Source: Deltaproteobacteria bacterium (GTDB taxonomy: Bacteria > Myxococcota > Myxococcia > Myxococcales > 40CM-4-68-19). From it: a stretch of 64,000 nt of DNA. The stretch lies in assembly GCA_005879535.1 (NCBI GenBank), contig VBKI01000060.1:3747-67746 (forward strand). The letters run 5' to 3'. This document shows positions 19,212 to 27,203 of the stretch, one piece after another (the stretch's first letter is position 1; the number at the start of each line of letters is the position of its first letter). The notes below the pieces were generated by a model. The model was given only the letters and a program-made list of their open reading frames with translations. It was not told where the DNA came from and made no database searches. Made by a program: the position numbers and the translations under genes.

Positions 19212-19711
19212 TCCTCTTCGTCGACCGCGTACTCGGCGAACAGCACTTCGAGGACCTCATACTCCCGCTCGCCCCCCGGAGTCCGGATGGTCACCGTGTC
19301 GCCCACCTCGCGCCCGATCAGGCCGCGGGCGATGGGGCTCGTGATGCTGATGCGGCCCTTCTTCAGATCGGCTTCCGTCTCTCCCACGATGGTGTACTGC
19401 GCGCTCTGCCCGGACTCGGCTCCCTCGAGCTTCACCGTGGCCCCGAACACGACCCGATCGCCGGAGAGGCGCGAGACGTCGATGATCTCCGCGCGCGCCA
19501 GCCGGTCCTCCAGCATCTGGATCCGCCCTTCGACGTGCGACTGCCTTTCCTTGGCGGCGTGGTACTCGGCGTTCTCGCTCAGGTCGCCGTGATCTCGCGC
19601 GACGGCGATCTCCTGGACGATGCGAGGGCGCTCGACGGCCTTGAGGCGCTTGATCTCGCGCTTGATGGCGTCGGCGCCGGCTTTGGTCATCGGGATGTTG
19701 TCGCCTGCCAT
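19208..19711 (-). CDS. greA: Transcription elongation factor GreA
   Basis: A 167-residue GreA: N-terminal coiled coil (MTKAGADAIKREIKRLKAVERPRIV, ARDHGDLSENAEYHAAKERQ, with the acidic tip residues that reach the polymerase active site) and a C-terminal FKBP-like domain (ITSPIARGLIGREVGDTVTIRTPGG). It restarts backtracked RNA polymerase by promoting transcript cleavage. ATG 19709-19711 is chosen; an internal ATG at 19688-19690 would also give a full core. The leader upstream holds a long hairpin followed by a T-rich stretch. Confidence 0.96.
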   Translation of the reverse strand: MAGDNIPMTKAGADAIKREIKRLKAVERPRIVQEIAVARDHGDLSENAEYHAAKERQSHVEGRIQMLEDRLARAEIIDVSRLSGDRVVFGATVKLEGAESGQSAQYTIVGETEADLKKGRISITSPIARGLIGREVGDTVTIRTPGGEREYEVLEVLFAEYAVDEEE

Positions 19712-19727
19712 CGGGGCTGCCCTGTGC

Positions 19728-19772
19728 GAATGAAACGAAATGCGGCCGAGCCCCTCGCGAGGGTCCGGCCGC
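19728..19772 (-). promoter_or_regulatory. Hairpin and T-rich stretch in greA leader
   Basis: GCGGCCG and CGGCCGC (19742-19772) enclose a further CCCTCGCGAGGG palindrome, giving a long stem; on the minus strand it is followed by ATTTCGTTTCATTCG. It has terminator form but lies 30 bases upstream of the greA start with no gene behind it, so an attenuator in the greA leader is the natural reading. E. coli greA is known to have a leader terminator; no sequence homology is claimed. Confidence 0.4.
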
Positions 19773-19884
19773 GACAGCGAATCATCGCCGCCCCGGCGGG
19801 GTCCGTCAAGCGAAAGTAGGTGAAGGTAGTCGTCGAGGTCGCTGGCAACGTCGCGTGCGATTTCGCTTGCGCGGCGCGGCAAAC

Positions 19885-19898
19885 TGCATAATTATGCG
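19885..19898 (+). promoter_or_regulatory. Candidate ARG box overlapping the argC promoter
   Basis: TGCATAATTATGCG contains a perfect 12-base palindrome in very GC-rich surroundings and fits the general ARG-box pattern TGMATWWWWATKCA bound by ArgR/AhrC repressors (one end base off). It lies 5 bases before the argC ATG, and argR is in the same operon. CATAAT inside it (19887-19892) could be the -10 element, with transcription starting at or near the ATG; argC has no visible Shine-Dalgarno sequence. Confidence 0.55.
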
Positions 19899-19903
19899 TT
19901 CGC

Positions 19904-20932
19904 ATGCAGACCGTACCCGTGGGGATCATCGGTGCGTCGGGATACAGCGGCCTCGAGCTGAGCCGCATCCTCGCGCTGCATCACCCTCATGTGGAGATCA
20001 AGCTGCTGGGCAGCGACAAATGGGCTGGCGAAAGTGCCGCGCGGCGCGCCGGCCTCCCTGGAGCGGCCGGGAAGCTGAAGTATGCGCCGCAGGACCGCAG
20101 CGCCGAGCTGGCGCGCGAGTGCGCCGCCGTGTTCCTCGCGACTCCGGCCGAAGCTTCGCTGCAGCTCGCGCCGGCGCTCCTCGATGCGGCCGTCCGGGTC
20201 ATCGACCTCTCGGGCGCGTTCCGGCTGCGCGATGTAGCGTTCTATCCGAAATTCTACGGCTTCGCGCACCCCCGTCCCGATCTCCTGGCCAAGGCGTTTT
20301 ACGGTCTTCCCGAGCTCCACCGGACGCCGAAAGGCGCGGCGCTGGTCGCGAACCCTGGCTGCTACCCCACCGCCGCCGCTCTCGCCCTCGCGCCGTTGAT
20401 CGAGGCGGGCGCGCTCGATGGGAGTCAGCTGATCGTCGACGCCGCTTCCGGCGTCACCGGCGCGGGCCGCAGGGCGGCGGAGGACTATTCCTTCGCCGAG
20501 ATCGACGGCGACTTCCGGGCGTACAAGGTGCTGCGCCATCAGCACCAGCCGGAGATTGCCCAGATGCTCGGCAGGTCCCTGACGTTCACGCCCCATCTCC
20601 TTCCCACCAGGCGCGGGATCCTGGCCACGTGCTACGCGAGGCTCGCTGCCGATCGTGTCGCTTCCGACCTCACTGGCGCATACGCGCATAAATATGCAGG
20701 AGCGCCGTTCGTCGAAGTCCTCGAGTCGCCGGATGCGGTGACGCTCAAGGGCGTGACGGGCACCAACAAGTGCCAGGTCGCGGTCGCGGCCGAGGGCGAC
20801 GTGGTGGTGGCGATCTCCGCCATCGACAACCTGGTGAAGGGCGCCGCGGGCCAGGCCGTGCAGAACCTGAATCTCATGATGGGCTGGCCGGAGACGGCCG
20901 GCCTCGACACCTTGCGGGGGTTCCATCCTTGA
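19904..20932 (+). CDS. argC: N-acetyl-gamma-glutamyl-phosphate reductase
   Basis: A 342-residue ArgC, third step of arginine synthesis: NADPH reduction of N-acetylglutamyl phosphate to the semialdehyde. The N-terminal nucleotide-binding loop is GIIGASGYSGLELSRIL, and the catalytic Cys is in NPGCYPTAAAL (Cys153). The C-terminus (GTNKCQVAV, AIDNLVKGAAGQAVQNLNLMMGWPE) is typical. The ATG at 19904 fits the family start, but no ribosome site precedes it, suggesting a leaderless message. It opens the arginine operon and its stop overlaps the TTG start of argJB. Confidence 0.97.
   Translation: MQTVPVGIIGASGYSGLELSRILALHHPHVEIKLLGSDKWAGESAARRAGLPGAAGKLKYAPQDRSAELARECAAVFLATPAEASLQLAPALLDAAVRVIDLSGAFRLRDVAFYPKFYGFAHPRPDLLAKAFYGLPELHRTPKGAALVANPGCYPTAAALALAPLIEAGALDGSQLIVDAASGVTGAGRRAAEDYSFAEIDGDFRAYKVLRHQHQPEIAQMLGRSLTFTPHLLPTRRGILATCYARLAADRVASDLTGAYAHKYAGAPFVEVLESPDAVTLKGVTGTNKCQVAVAAEGDVVVAISAIDNLVKGAAGQAVQNLNLMMGWPETAGLDTLRGFHP
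20685..20698 (+). promoter_or_regulatory. Second ARG-box-like site inside argC
   Basis: CGCATAAATATGCA differs from the TGMATWWWWATKCA pattern at one base and is AT-rich in a GC-rich coding region. It lies about 800 bases downstream of the first site, near the 3' end of argC. A second operator for hexameric ArgR looping is possible; a chance match driven by codons His-Lys-Tyr-Ala is the alternative. Confidence 0.25.
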
Positions 20933-23013
20933 AGCTAGCGAAGGGGTTTCTCTGGGCCGGCATCCAGGCCGGCATCAAGCCGAACCGCAAGGACCTGGCG
21001 CTCGTGTACAGCGAGATGCCCTGCTCCGCCGCGGGCTGCTTCACGCAGAACCTCGCCAAGGCGGCGCCGGTCCTCGACGCCGAGAAGCGCCTGCCTGCCG
21101 AGCAACTCCGCGCCGTGGTGATCAACAGCGGCAATGCCAACGCGCTCACCGGACCGGAGGGGCTCGAGGACGTCAAGACGGTCTGTGAAGCCGCCGCAAG
21201 GCAGCTGCGGATACCTGCCAGCGCGGTGCTGACCGCGTCGACGGGAGTCATCGGGGTGCGGCTGCCGGCGCACAAGATCGTCGCCGCGATGCCGGCGCTC
21301 TCCGCCTCGCTCAAGCCCGACGCCATGGCGGCAGCGGAAGCGATCATGACGACCGACACCCGGGTCAAGCTCGCGAGCCGGACAGTCGCCATCGGCGGCA
21401 AGGACGTGACGCTGACCTGCATCAGCAAGGGGTCGGGAATGATCGCTCCCTCGCTGGCCACCATGATCGCGGTGGTCGCGACCGACTGCGCGATCACGCC
21501 GCACGCGCTCGCCGAAGCCCTGCAGCAAGCGATGCGCCGCAGCTTCAACGCGCTGACGGTGGACGGCGACATGTCCACCAACGACTGCGTGTTCGCCCTT
21601 GCCAACGGCGCCGCCGGCAACGCGCCCATCGCCGACCCCGGGCCCTCGCTCGACGCCTTCTCCGCCGCCCTCGACGACGTCTGCCGGCAGATGGCCAAGG
21701 AGATCGCGGCGGACGGCGAGGGAGCCACCAAGCTGCTCGACATCACGGTCGAGGGCGCACCCCGGGAGGAGATCGCGCTCGACCTGGCGAAGGCGTGCGC
21801 CGGCTCGAGCCTGGTGAAGGCCGCCATCTTCGGCGCCGATCCGAACTGGGGCCGCGTGCTCGCCTCCATCGGCGCCCGAGCCGGGACCGCCGGATACGCC
21901 ATCGAGCCGGCGGAAGCCCGCGTCACCGTCCAGGACGTCGCCGTCTACGACCGGGCGCCCCTCGCCTACGACGCGAGCGTGCTGAAGGCGCGCATGCGCG
22001 AGCCCGAGGTGCGGGTGCTGGTCGATCTGCGCCGTGGTGAAGAGAAGGCCCAGGCCTGGGGCTGCGACCTCTCCTACGACTACGTGAAGATCAACGCCGA
22101 CTACACTTCGCTGATCGTCACCACGCCGGACGGCGGCGTCGCCAAGGACGACCGCCTTTCCAACTACAGCCCCACCTTCAAGGTGAAGCTGCTCGTCGAC
22201 GCCCTCGGATACATCCAGAAGTTCTCCGGCACCCGTTGCGTGATCAAGTACGGCGGCGCGGCGATGGTGAAGGACTCGCTGAAGCGCATGTTCTGCGACG
22301 ACATCCGCCTGCTGCGGTCCGTCGGGCTGCGGCCGGTCGTGGTCCACGGCGGCGGCCCGGAGATCACGCGCACGCTGGAGAAGCTGGGCGGGAAGGCGGA
22401 GTTCGTCGACGGACAGCGCGTCACCAACGCTTCCGACGTGAAGGTGGTCGAGATGGTGCTGACCGGTTCGGTGAACACCGAGCTGGTGACGCTGCTCAAC
22501 GGCAACGGAAGCGCTCTGGCGGTGGGAGTCTCGGGCAAGGACGGCGGACTCATCCGCGCGCGCAAGCTGGTGCAGGAGGGACGCGACCTCGGGCAGGTAG
22601 GCGAAGTCACGCAGGTGAACCGCGACTTTTTGGAGATGCTCCTGCAGCAGGGGTACGTGCCGGTGATCTCGCCGGTCGGCCTCGGCGCCGACGGCCAGAG
22701 CTACAATATCAACGCCGACAACGTCGCCGCCGAGGTGGCGGTGGCCATCGGCGCCCAGAAGCTCATCTACCTCTCCGACGTGCCCGGCATCCTGAAGGCC
22801 GGAGAGCTGATCGGGCAGCTGACCGCCGCCGATCTGGAGACGCTGATCGACGACGGGACCATCGTCGGCGGAATGAAGGCGAAGGCGAAGAGCATCCTCA
22901 AGGTGCTCTCCGCAGGCGTGCACAGCGTGCACCTGCTCGACGGGCGCGTGCCGCACTCGATCATCGGCGAGCTCTTCACCGACAACGGCGTCGGCTCCTG
23001 GATTCGAGCATGA
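20929..23013 (+). CDS. ArgJ-ArgB fusion: glutamate N-acetyltransferase plus acetylglutamate kinase
   Basis: One uninterrupted frame of 694 residues encodes two enzymes. Residues 1-394 are ArgJ: KLAKGFLWAGIQAGIK, the KGSGMIAPSLATM autoprocessing motif (Thr178 would be the new N-terminal nucleophile), FGADPNWGRVLA, and the family's normal end VKINADYTS. A linker of about 27 residues (LIVTTPDGG..NYSPTFK) leads into ArgB: LGYIQKFSGTRCVIKYGGAAM, VVVHGGGPEI, LSDVPGILK, IVGGMKAKAKSIL. ArgJ transfers acetyl from N-acetylornithine to glutamate; ArgB phosphorylates the product. The start is a TTG overlapping the argC stop; no stop or internal ribosome site separates the halves. Self-cleavage of ArgJ would leave a beta chain fused to the kinase. 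Confidence 0.93.
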   Translation: MKLAKGFLWAGIQAGIKPNRKDLALVYSEMPCSAAGCFTQNLAKAAPVLDAEKRLPAEQLRAVVINSGNANALTGPEGLEDVKTVCEAAARQLRIPASAVLTASTGVIGVRLPAHKIVAAMPALSASLKPDAMAAAEAIMTTDTRVKLASRTVAIGGKDVTLTCISKGSGMIAPSLATMIAVVATDCAITPHALAEALQQAMRRSFNALTVDGDMSTNDCVFALANGAAGNAPIADPGPSLDAFSAALDDVCRQMAKEIAADGEGATKLLDITVEGAPREEIALDLAKACAGSSLVKAAIFGADPNWGRVLASIGARAGTAGYAIEPAEARVTVQDVAVYDRAPLAYDASVLKARMREPEVRVLVDLRRGEEKAQAWGCDLSYDYVKINADYTSLIVTTPDGGVAKDDRLSNYSPTFKVKLLVDALGYIQKFSGTRCVIKYGGAAMVKDSLKRMFCDDIRLLRSVGLRPVVVHGGGPEITRTLEKLGGKAEFVDGQRVTNASDVKVVEMVLTGSVNTELVTLLNGNGSALAVGVSGKDGGLIRARKLVQEGRDLGQVGEVTQVNRDFLEMLLQQGYVPVISPVGLGADGQSYNINADNVAAEVAVAIGAQKLIYLSDVPGILKAGELIGQLTAADLETLIDDGTIVGGMKAKAKSILKVLSAGVHSVHLLDGRVPHSIIGELFTDNGVGSWIRA

Positions 23014-23486
23014 GACTCGTCCGCGAAAGGACCGGAAAGCACGACCGGCACGAGGAGATCCGGCGCCTGTTGCGCGCCCGGCGCATCTCCACCCAGCAGG
23101 AGCTGGCCGAGCTGCTCGTCGCGCAAGGCATCGAGGCGACGCAGGCCACTCTCTCTCGCGATCTGGCAGAGCTGGGCGTGCTCCGCGTCTCGCGGCCCGA
23201 AGGCGCGGTGTACGAGCTCGAGGTGGTGAACGCGACCGCCACCCCGCAGCTGGCCGAGCTCGGCGAGACCGTCCTCTCCCTGCGGGAGAACGACGTTCTC
23301 GTCGTGCTGCGGACGCGGCCCGGAATGGCCTCGGCCGTGGCGCTGGCCATCGACAACGCTCGCATGCCGGAGTGCCTCGGCACGCTGGCAGGCGACGACA
23401 CCATCTTCGCCACACCCGCGCGCGGCGTCGCCACACGGCGGCTCGCGCAGCAGATCCGCAGTCTCTTCGGAAGGGAGATTCCGTGA
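23010..23486 (+). CDS. argR: Arginine repressor
   Basis: A 158-residue ArgR. The N-terminal winged helix (DRHEEIRRLLRARRISTQQELAELLVAQGIEATQATLSRDLAELGV) binds ARG boxes; the C-terminal domain (VLVVLRTRPGMASAVALAIDNARMPECLGTLAGDDTIFA, with the GTxAGDDT arginine-binding loop) forms the arginine-dependent hexamer. Its ATG overlaps the argJB stop (ATGA) and its stop overlaps the argG GTG, so repressor and enzymes are made together, giving direct feedback on the operon through the palindrome before argC. Confidence 0.95.
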   Translation: MRLVRERTGKHDRHEEIRRLLRARRISTQQELAELLVAQGIEATQATLSRDLAELGVLRVSRPEGAVYELEVVNATATPQLAELGETVLSLRENDVLVVLRTRPGMASAVALAIDNARMPECLGTLAGDDTIFATPARGVATRRLAQQIRSLFGREIP

Positions 23487-24688
23487 CCAGGCAGAAAGTC
23501 GTACTCGCATACTCCGGCGGTCTCGACACCAGCGTGCTCGTTCGCATCCTCACCGACGAGTACGGATACGACGTCATCGCCTGCCACGCGGACGTCGGCG
23601 AGTCGAAGGACCACGAGAAGCTGAAGGCCAAGGCGCGCCAGGCGGGCGCGGTCGCGGCGGAGATCGTCGATGCGAAGGAGGAGTTCGCGACGCGGTTCTG
23701 CTTCCCCGCGCTGCAGGCCAACGCGCTCTACCAGGGCGTCTATCCACTCAGCGCCGCCCTCAGCCGCCCGCTCATCGCCAAGCACCTGGTCGCGGCGGCT
23801 CGCAAGCATGGGGCGACGGCGGTGGCGCACGGAGCGACGGGCAAAGGCAACGATCAGGTCCGCTTCGATCTGGCGGTGAAGGGCATGGCGCCGGATCTGA
23901 AGATCCTCGCCCCCCAGCGGGAGCGCAACATCACGCGCGACGCCGCGATGGAGTATGCGGCCAGGCACGGCATCGAGGTCCCCACGTCCAGGAAGTCGCC
24001 GTTCTCCATCGACGAGAACCTCTGGGGCCGGTCCATCGAAGGCGGGGTTCTCGAAGATCCGGCGCAGGAACCCCCGGAAGCTGCTTTTGCCTGGACGCGC
24101 AGCATCGAGGCTGCACCGAGCACGCCCGCCCATCTCAAGATCGGCTTCCAGCGCGGGCTCCCGGTGACGGTCAACGGCGAAAAGCTGAAGCCTGCGGCGT
24201 TGATCGCGAAGGTCGGAGAGATCGCCGGACTCCACGGCGTGGGCCGGATCGATCTGATGGAAGATCGCGTCGTCGGCATCAAGAGCCGCGAGACCTACGA
24301 GTGCCCCGCGTCGGTGGCGCTGATCGCCGCACACCAGGAGATCGAGCGGTTTACGGTGATGGGCGACGCGCTCCGCGTGAAAGCGCAGCTCGACCAGCGG
24401 TTCGCGCAGCTCACCTACGAGGGCTTCTGGTTCAGCCCGCTTCGGATCGCGCTGGAGGCGTTCAACGACTCCTTGGCGCAGACGGTGGATGGCGAGGTGA
24501 CCCTGAAGCTCTACAAGGGCTCGCTGCGGGTGGTCGGGCGCACCTCGCCGCACGGCTTGTACAACCACGCGCTCTCTACCTACGGCGTCGAAGATCGCTT
24601 CGACCACCGGGCGGCGGAGGGATTCATCCACCTCCTCGGCCTGCAGCTGCAGGAATTTGCCCGGCAGCACGGCGGAAGCGAAACGTGA
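23483..24688 (+). CDS. argG: Argininosuccinate synthase
   Basis: A 401-residue ArgG: the ATP pyrophosphatase loop is VVLAYSGGLDTSVL, followed by the conserved HGATGKGNDQVRFDL and SPFSIDENLWGRSIEGG segments. It joins citrulline and aspartate using ATP. The GTG at 23483 overlaps the argR stop and has GAAGGGAG before it; full family length. Confidence 0.97.
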   Translation: MTRQKVVLAYSGGLDTSVLVRILTDEYGYDVIACHADVGESKDHEKLKAKARQAGAVAAEIVDAKEEFATRFCFPALQANALYQGVYPLSAALSRPLIAKHLVAAARKHGATAVAHGATGKGNDQVRFDLAVKGMAPDLKILAPQRERNITRDAAMEYAARHGIEVPTSRKSPFSIDENLWGRSIEGGVLEDPAQEPPEAAFAWTRSIEAAPSTPAHLKIGFQRGLPVTVNGEKLKPAALIAKVGEIAGLHGVGRIDLMEDRVVGIKSRETYECPASVALIAAHQEIERFTVMGDALRVKAQLDQRFAQLTYEGFWFSPLRIALEAFNDSLAQTVDGEVTLKLYKGSLRVVGRTSPHGLYNHALSTYGVEDRFDHRAAEGFIHLLGLQLQEFARQHGGSET

Positions 24689-26115
24689 CCGTCGTCGGTT
24701 CCGGCGCCGCCTCGGGGGGAGCGCAGCTCCTGCCCGAGGTGCTGGCGTTCTCCAGCTCGCTGCCGCTCGACCGGCAGCTCCTGCGCGAGGACGTGATCGG
24801 GTCGATGGCGCACCTGATCATGCTCTCGCGCACGGGGATCGTTCCCCGCGAGGCGGCGTCCGCCATCCGCGCGGAGCTCACCCGCATCCTGGAGACCGGG
24901 CCGGAGCTGCCCGAAGAGGAAGACGTGCACATGGCGGTCGAGACGTTGCTGGCGCGGGCCCTCGGGGAAACGGCCGGCATGCTGCATACGGGCCGGTCGC
25001 GCAATGATCAGGTGGCGCTCGACCTGAGATTGCACGTGCGCGAGCAGGCGGCCCTGGCCCTGGAGGAGCTTGCCCTCCTGCTCCGCGATCTGGCCGAGCG
25101 TGCCGCGCGCGAACGCGACACCTTGCTGCCCGGGTACACGCATCGCCAGCGCGCGCAGCCGGTGAGCGCGGCGTACTACCTGTGCGGGTGGGGCGCGATG
25201 TTCGCCCGGGATCTCGATCTGCTTCGCGCTGCCTCCTCGCCCGAGATGCCGCTCGGGGTCGGCGCCCTGGCCGGGACTTCGCTTCCCATCGATCGCGAGA
25301 TCGTGCGCCAGTTGCTGCGCTTCGAGCGGCTGACGGCGAACGGCCTCGACACCGTTGGCGACCGCGACTTCGCCCTCGACTTCGCTTACGCGGCCGCGCG
25401 CGCGCTGCTGCACGCGAGCCGCGTGGCCACGGACGTGATCGACTTCTGCACCGCCGAATTCGGCTACTTGCACCTCGACGACGAGATCGCCATGGGCTCG
25501 TCGATGATGCCGCAGAAGCGGAACCCGGACCTGTTCGAGCTCATCCGCGGGAAGTGCGGCCGCGCCGTCGGAAACCTCAACGCTCTGCTCGTGACCGTGA
25601 AAGGGCTTCCTGGCGGGTACAATCGCGACCTGCAGGAGGATCGCCAGCCGCTCCTGGACACAGGGCCGCTCCTCGTCTCCGTCTTGCGGATGCTGCGGCT
25701 GGGCCTCGGCCGCGTCCGATTCGACCCGGGACGGGCGCGGAGCGCGCTGGAGGATGGCGCGACTGCCGCGACCGACGTCGCGGAGGCGCTCGCCCAGAGC
25801 GGAGTGCCGTTCCGCACCGCGTACAAGCTGACCGGGGCGCTGGTGCGGCGGTGCATGGATCAAGGCGTGCCGTTGAGGCGCGCGCCGCTCGAGCTGGCGC
25901 GGCAGATCGATCCGCGCTTCACGGCCGAGGTCCTCCGCGCGGCCGACGCAGCGTCCGCAGTGGCGCGGAAGAAGAACGCGGGCGGGACTGGACCGGTCTC
26001 GATCGAGGCGCAGATCGCGTCCCTGCGCAGGATCGCCCAGAGCGCTGCATCGGCCGGACAGGCGATTCCGCGGCTGATGCAGCTCCGGGCCGAGCTCGAG
26101 GAGGCATCGCTGTGA
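24685..26115 (+). CDS. argH: Argininosuccinate lyase
   Basis: A 476-residue member of the fumarase/ASL superfamily. It has the HTGRSRNDQVALDLRL segment, GYTHRQRAQPVS, and the signature loop MGSSMMPQKRNPDLFELIRGK (from residue 270) that carries the catalytic Ser. It splits argininosuccinate into arginine and fumarate. The start is the GTG overlapping the argG stop. The N-terminus lacks the usual LWGGRF box, beginning SGGAQLLPEVLAFSSSLPLDR instead; the residues that follow (REDVIGSMAHLIML) are normal, so activity is expected. Confidence 0.96.
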   Translation: MTVVGSGAASGGAQLLPEVLAFSSSLPLDRQLLREDVIGSMAHLIMLSRTGIVPREAASAIRAELTRILETGPELPEEEDVHMAVETLLARALGETAGMLHTGRSRNDQVALDLRLHVREQAALALEELALLLRDLAERAARERDTLLPGYTHRQRAQPVSAAYYLCGWGAMFARDLDLLRAASSPEMPLGVGALAGTSLPIDREIVRQLLRFERLTANGLDTVGDRDFALDFAYAAARALLHASRVATDVIDFCTAEFGYLHLDDEIAMGSSMMPQKRNPDLFELIRGKCGRAVGNLNALLVTVKGLPGGYNRDLQEDRQPLLDTGPLLVSVLRMLRLGLGRVRFDPGRARSALEDGATAATDVAEALAQSGVPFRTAYKLTGALVRRCMDQGVPLRRAPLELARQIDPRFTAEVLRAADAASAVARKKNAGGTGPVSIEAQIASLRRIAQSAASAGQAIPRLMQLRAELEEASL

Positions 26116-27008
26116 AGCGTGATTTCTTGCAGCTAGCGGACCTCTCGGCGGAGGAATACCGCACCTTGTTCAGGCGCGCCCGGGAGCTGAAGGCGAAGCG
26201 GCGCGGCGGCGAGGCGGTGCGAACGCTCGAGAGCCGCTCCCTGCTGCTCCTCTTCGAGAAAGCGTCCACGCGCACCCGGATTTCGTTCGAGGCCGCCATC
26301 GGCCAGCTCGGAGGTACCGCGATCACGCTTCCGACGGCGGAGAGCCAGATCGCGCGCGGAGAAACGATGGAGGACACCGCTCGCGTCGCCTCCCGCTACG
26401 TCGACGCGATCATCTTCCGTACCCACGGCGACGACCGCCTGCGCGCCTTTGCGCGCGCCGCGACGGTCCCGGTGATCAACGGCCTTTCCGACGGGGGCCA
26501 CCCGGTGCAAGTCCTCGCCGACCTGTTCACGGTGGAGGAGAAGCTCGGCGCGGTCGCCGGCAAGACGTTGGCGTTCGTCGGCGACTGCGGCTCGAACATG
26601 GCGCTCTCCTTCTGCGAGGCGGCGCCGATCTTCGGATACCAGCTCCGGCTGGCGGCCCCCAAGGGCTACCGCCCCCCGGCGGCTGCGCTGCGGGGCGCGA
26701 CGGTGACCAGCGATCCCGACGAGGCCGTCGCGGGCGCCCAGGTCGTGATCACCGACGTCTTCGTCAGCATGGGCCAGGAGAAGGAGGCGGCAGCGCGAAT
26801 GAAGGCGCTCGCCGGGTATCAAGTGAACGCCGCGCTGCTCGCGAAAGCCGACCCGAAGGCCGTCGTGCTCCACTGCCTCCCGGCGCACCGCGACGCGGAG
26901 ATCTCCGCGGACGTCCTCGATGGGCCGCAGTCCGCCATCTTCGACGAGGCGGAGAACCGCCTCCACGTGCAAAAGGCGCTCCTCGAGCACCTCATCCTGC
27001 GCGGCTGA
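26112..27008 (+). CDS. argF: Ornithine carbamoyltransferase
   Basis: A 298-residue transcarbamylase. The carbamoyl-phosphate loop STRTR (from Ser52), FRTHGDDRLRAFA, GHPVQVLADLFT and the ornithine-binding/catalytic HCLPAHRDAEI are all present. It makes citrulline from ornithine and carbamoyl phosphate supplied by CarAB encoded further on. The GTG start overlaps the argH stop. It is the last gene of the arginine operon; argD is not in this window. The usual HPCQ catalytic box reads HPVQ here, which is tolerated in several homologues but worth noting. Confidence 0.95.
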   Translation: MKRDFLQLADLSAEEYRTLFRRARELKAKRRGGEAVRTLESRSLLLLFEKASTRTRISFEAAIGQLGGTAITLPTAESQIARGETMEDTARVASRYVDAIIFRTHGDDRLRAFARAATVPVINGLSDGGHPVQVLADLFTVEEKLGAVAGKTLAFVGDCGSNMALSFCEAAPIFGYQLRLAAPKGYRPPAAALRGATVTSDPDEAVAGAQVVITDVFVSMGQEKEAAARMKALAGYQVNAALLAKADPKAVVLHCLPAHRDAEISADVLDGPQSAIFDEAENRLHVQKALLEHLILRG

Positions 27009-27011
27009 CCC

Positions 27012-27142
27012 AAGTGTTCCGAAGTGAACTCGCTCCCGGATCGGACGCAATGCGTCAGACGCGTACTGGCGCGAAATGACGTTCGTTTTCTACCGACCCT
27101 GATTCAGCCGGCTGAACCAGAAGTGTTGGAAAGTCAACTCGC
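27012..27142. repeat. Imperfect 22-base direct repeat downstream of argF
   Basis: Two copies of a 22-base sequence starting AAGTGTT and ending AACTCGC (27012-27033 and 27121-27142) differ at four positions. The first begins 4 bases after the argF stop; the second runs into the palindrome at 27136. Between them lies a 14-base perfect palindrome (TTCAGCCGGCTGAA, 27103-27116). Purpose unknown. Confidence 0.5.
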
Positions 27143-27155
27143 CCCGGGGCGAGTT
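27136..27155. terminator. Perfect 20-base palindrome, likely bidirectional terminator
   Basis: AACTCGCCCC followed by its exact complement GGGGCGAGTT can form a 9-10 bp stem and is followed by CTTCG. It lies between the converging argF operon and the acetyltransferase gene, the right place for a bidirectional intrinsic terminator, although the T-run is short. Confidence 0.5.
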
Positions 27156-27203
27156 CTTCGCCGCAATGCCGCGCCTTCCCGGACATCCGGGGTCTGGGAC
27201 GAT

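Noticed and set aside
20929-23013. Treating argJ and argB as two separate genes with a missed stop
   Set aside because: No stop codon, no frameshift and no ribosome site occur between residue 394 and the kinase domain; the fusion is what the sequence shows.
20935-23721. 928-codon open frame antisense to argJB, argR and argG
   Set aside because: It spans several real overlapping genes on the other strand and shows no signal, domain or ribosome site.
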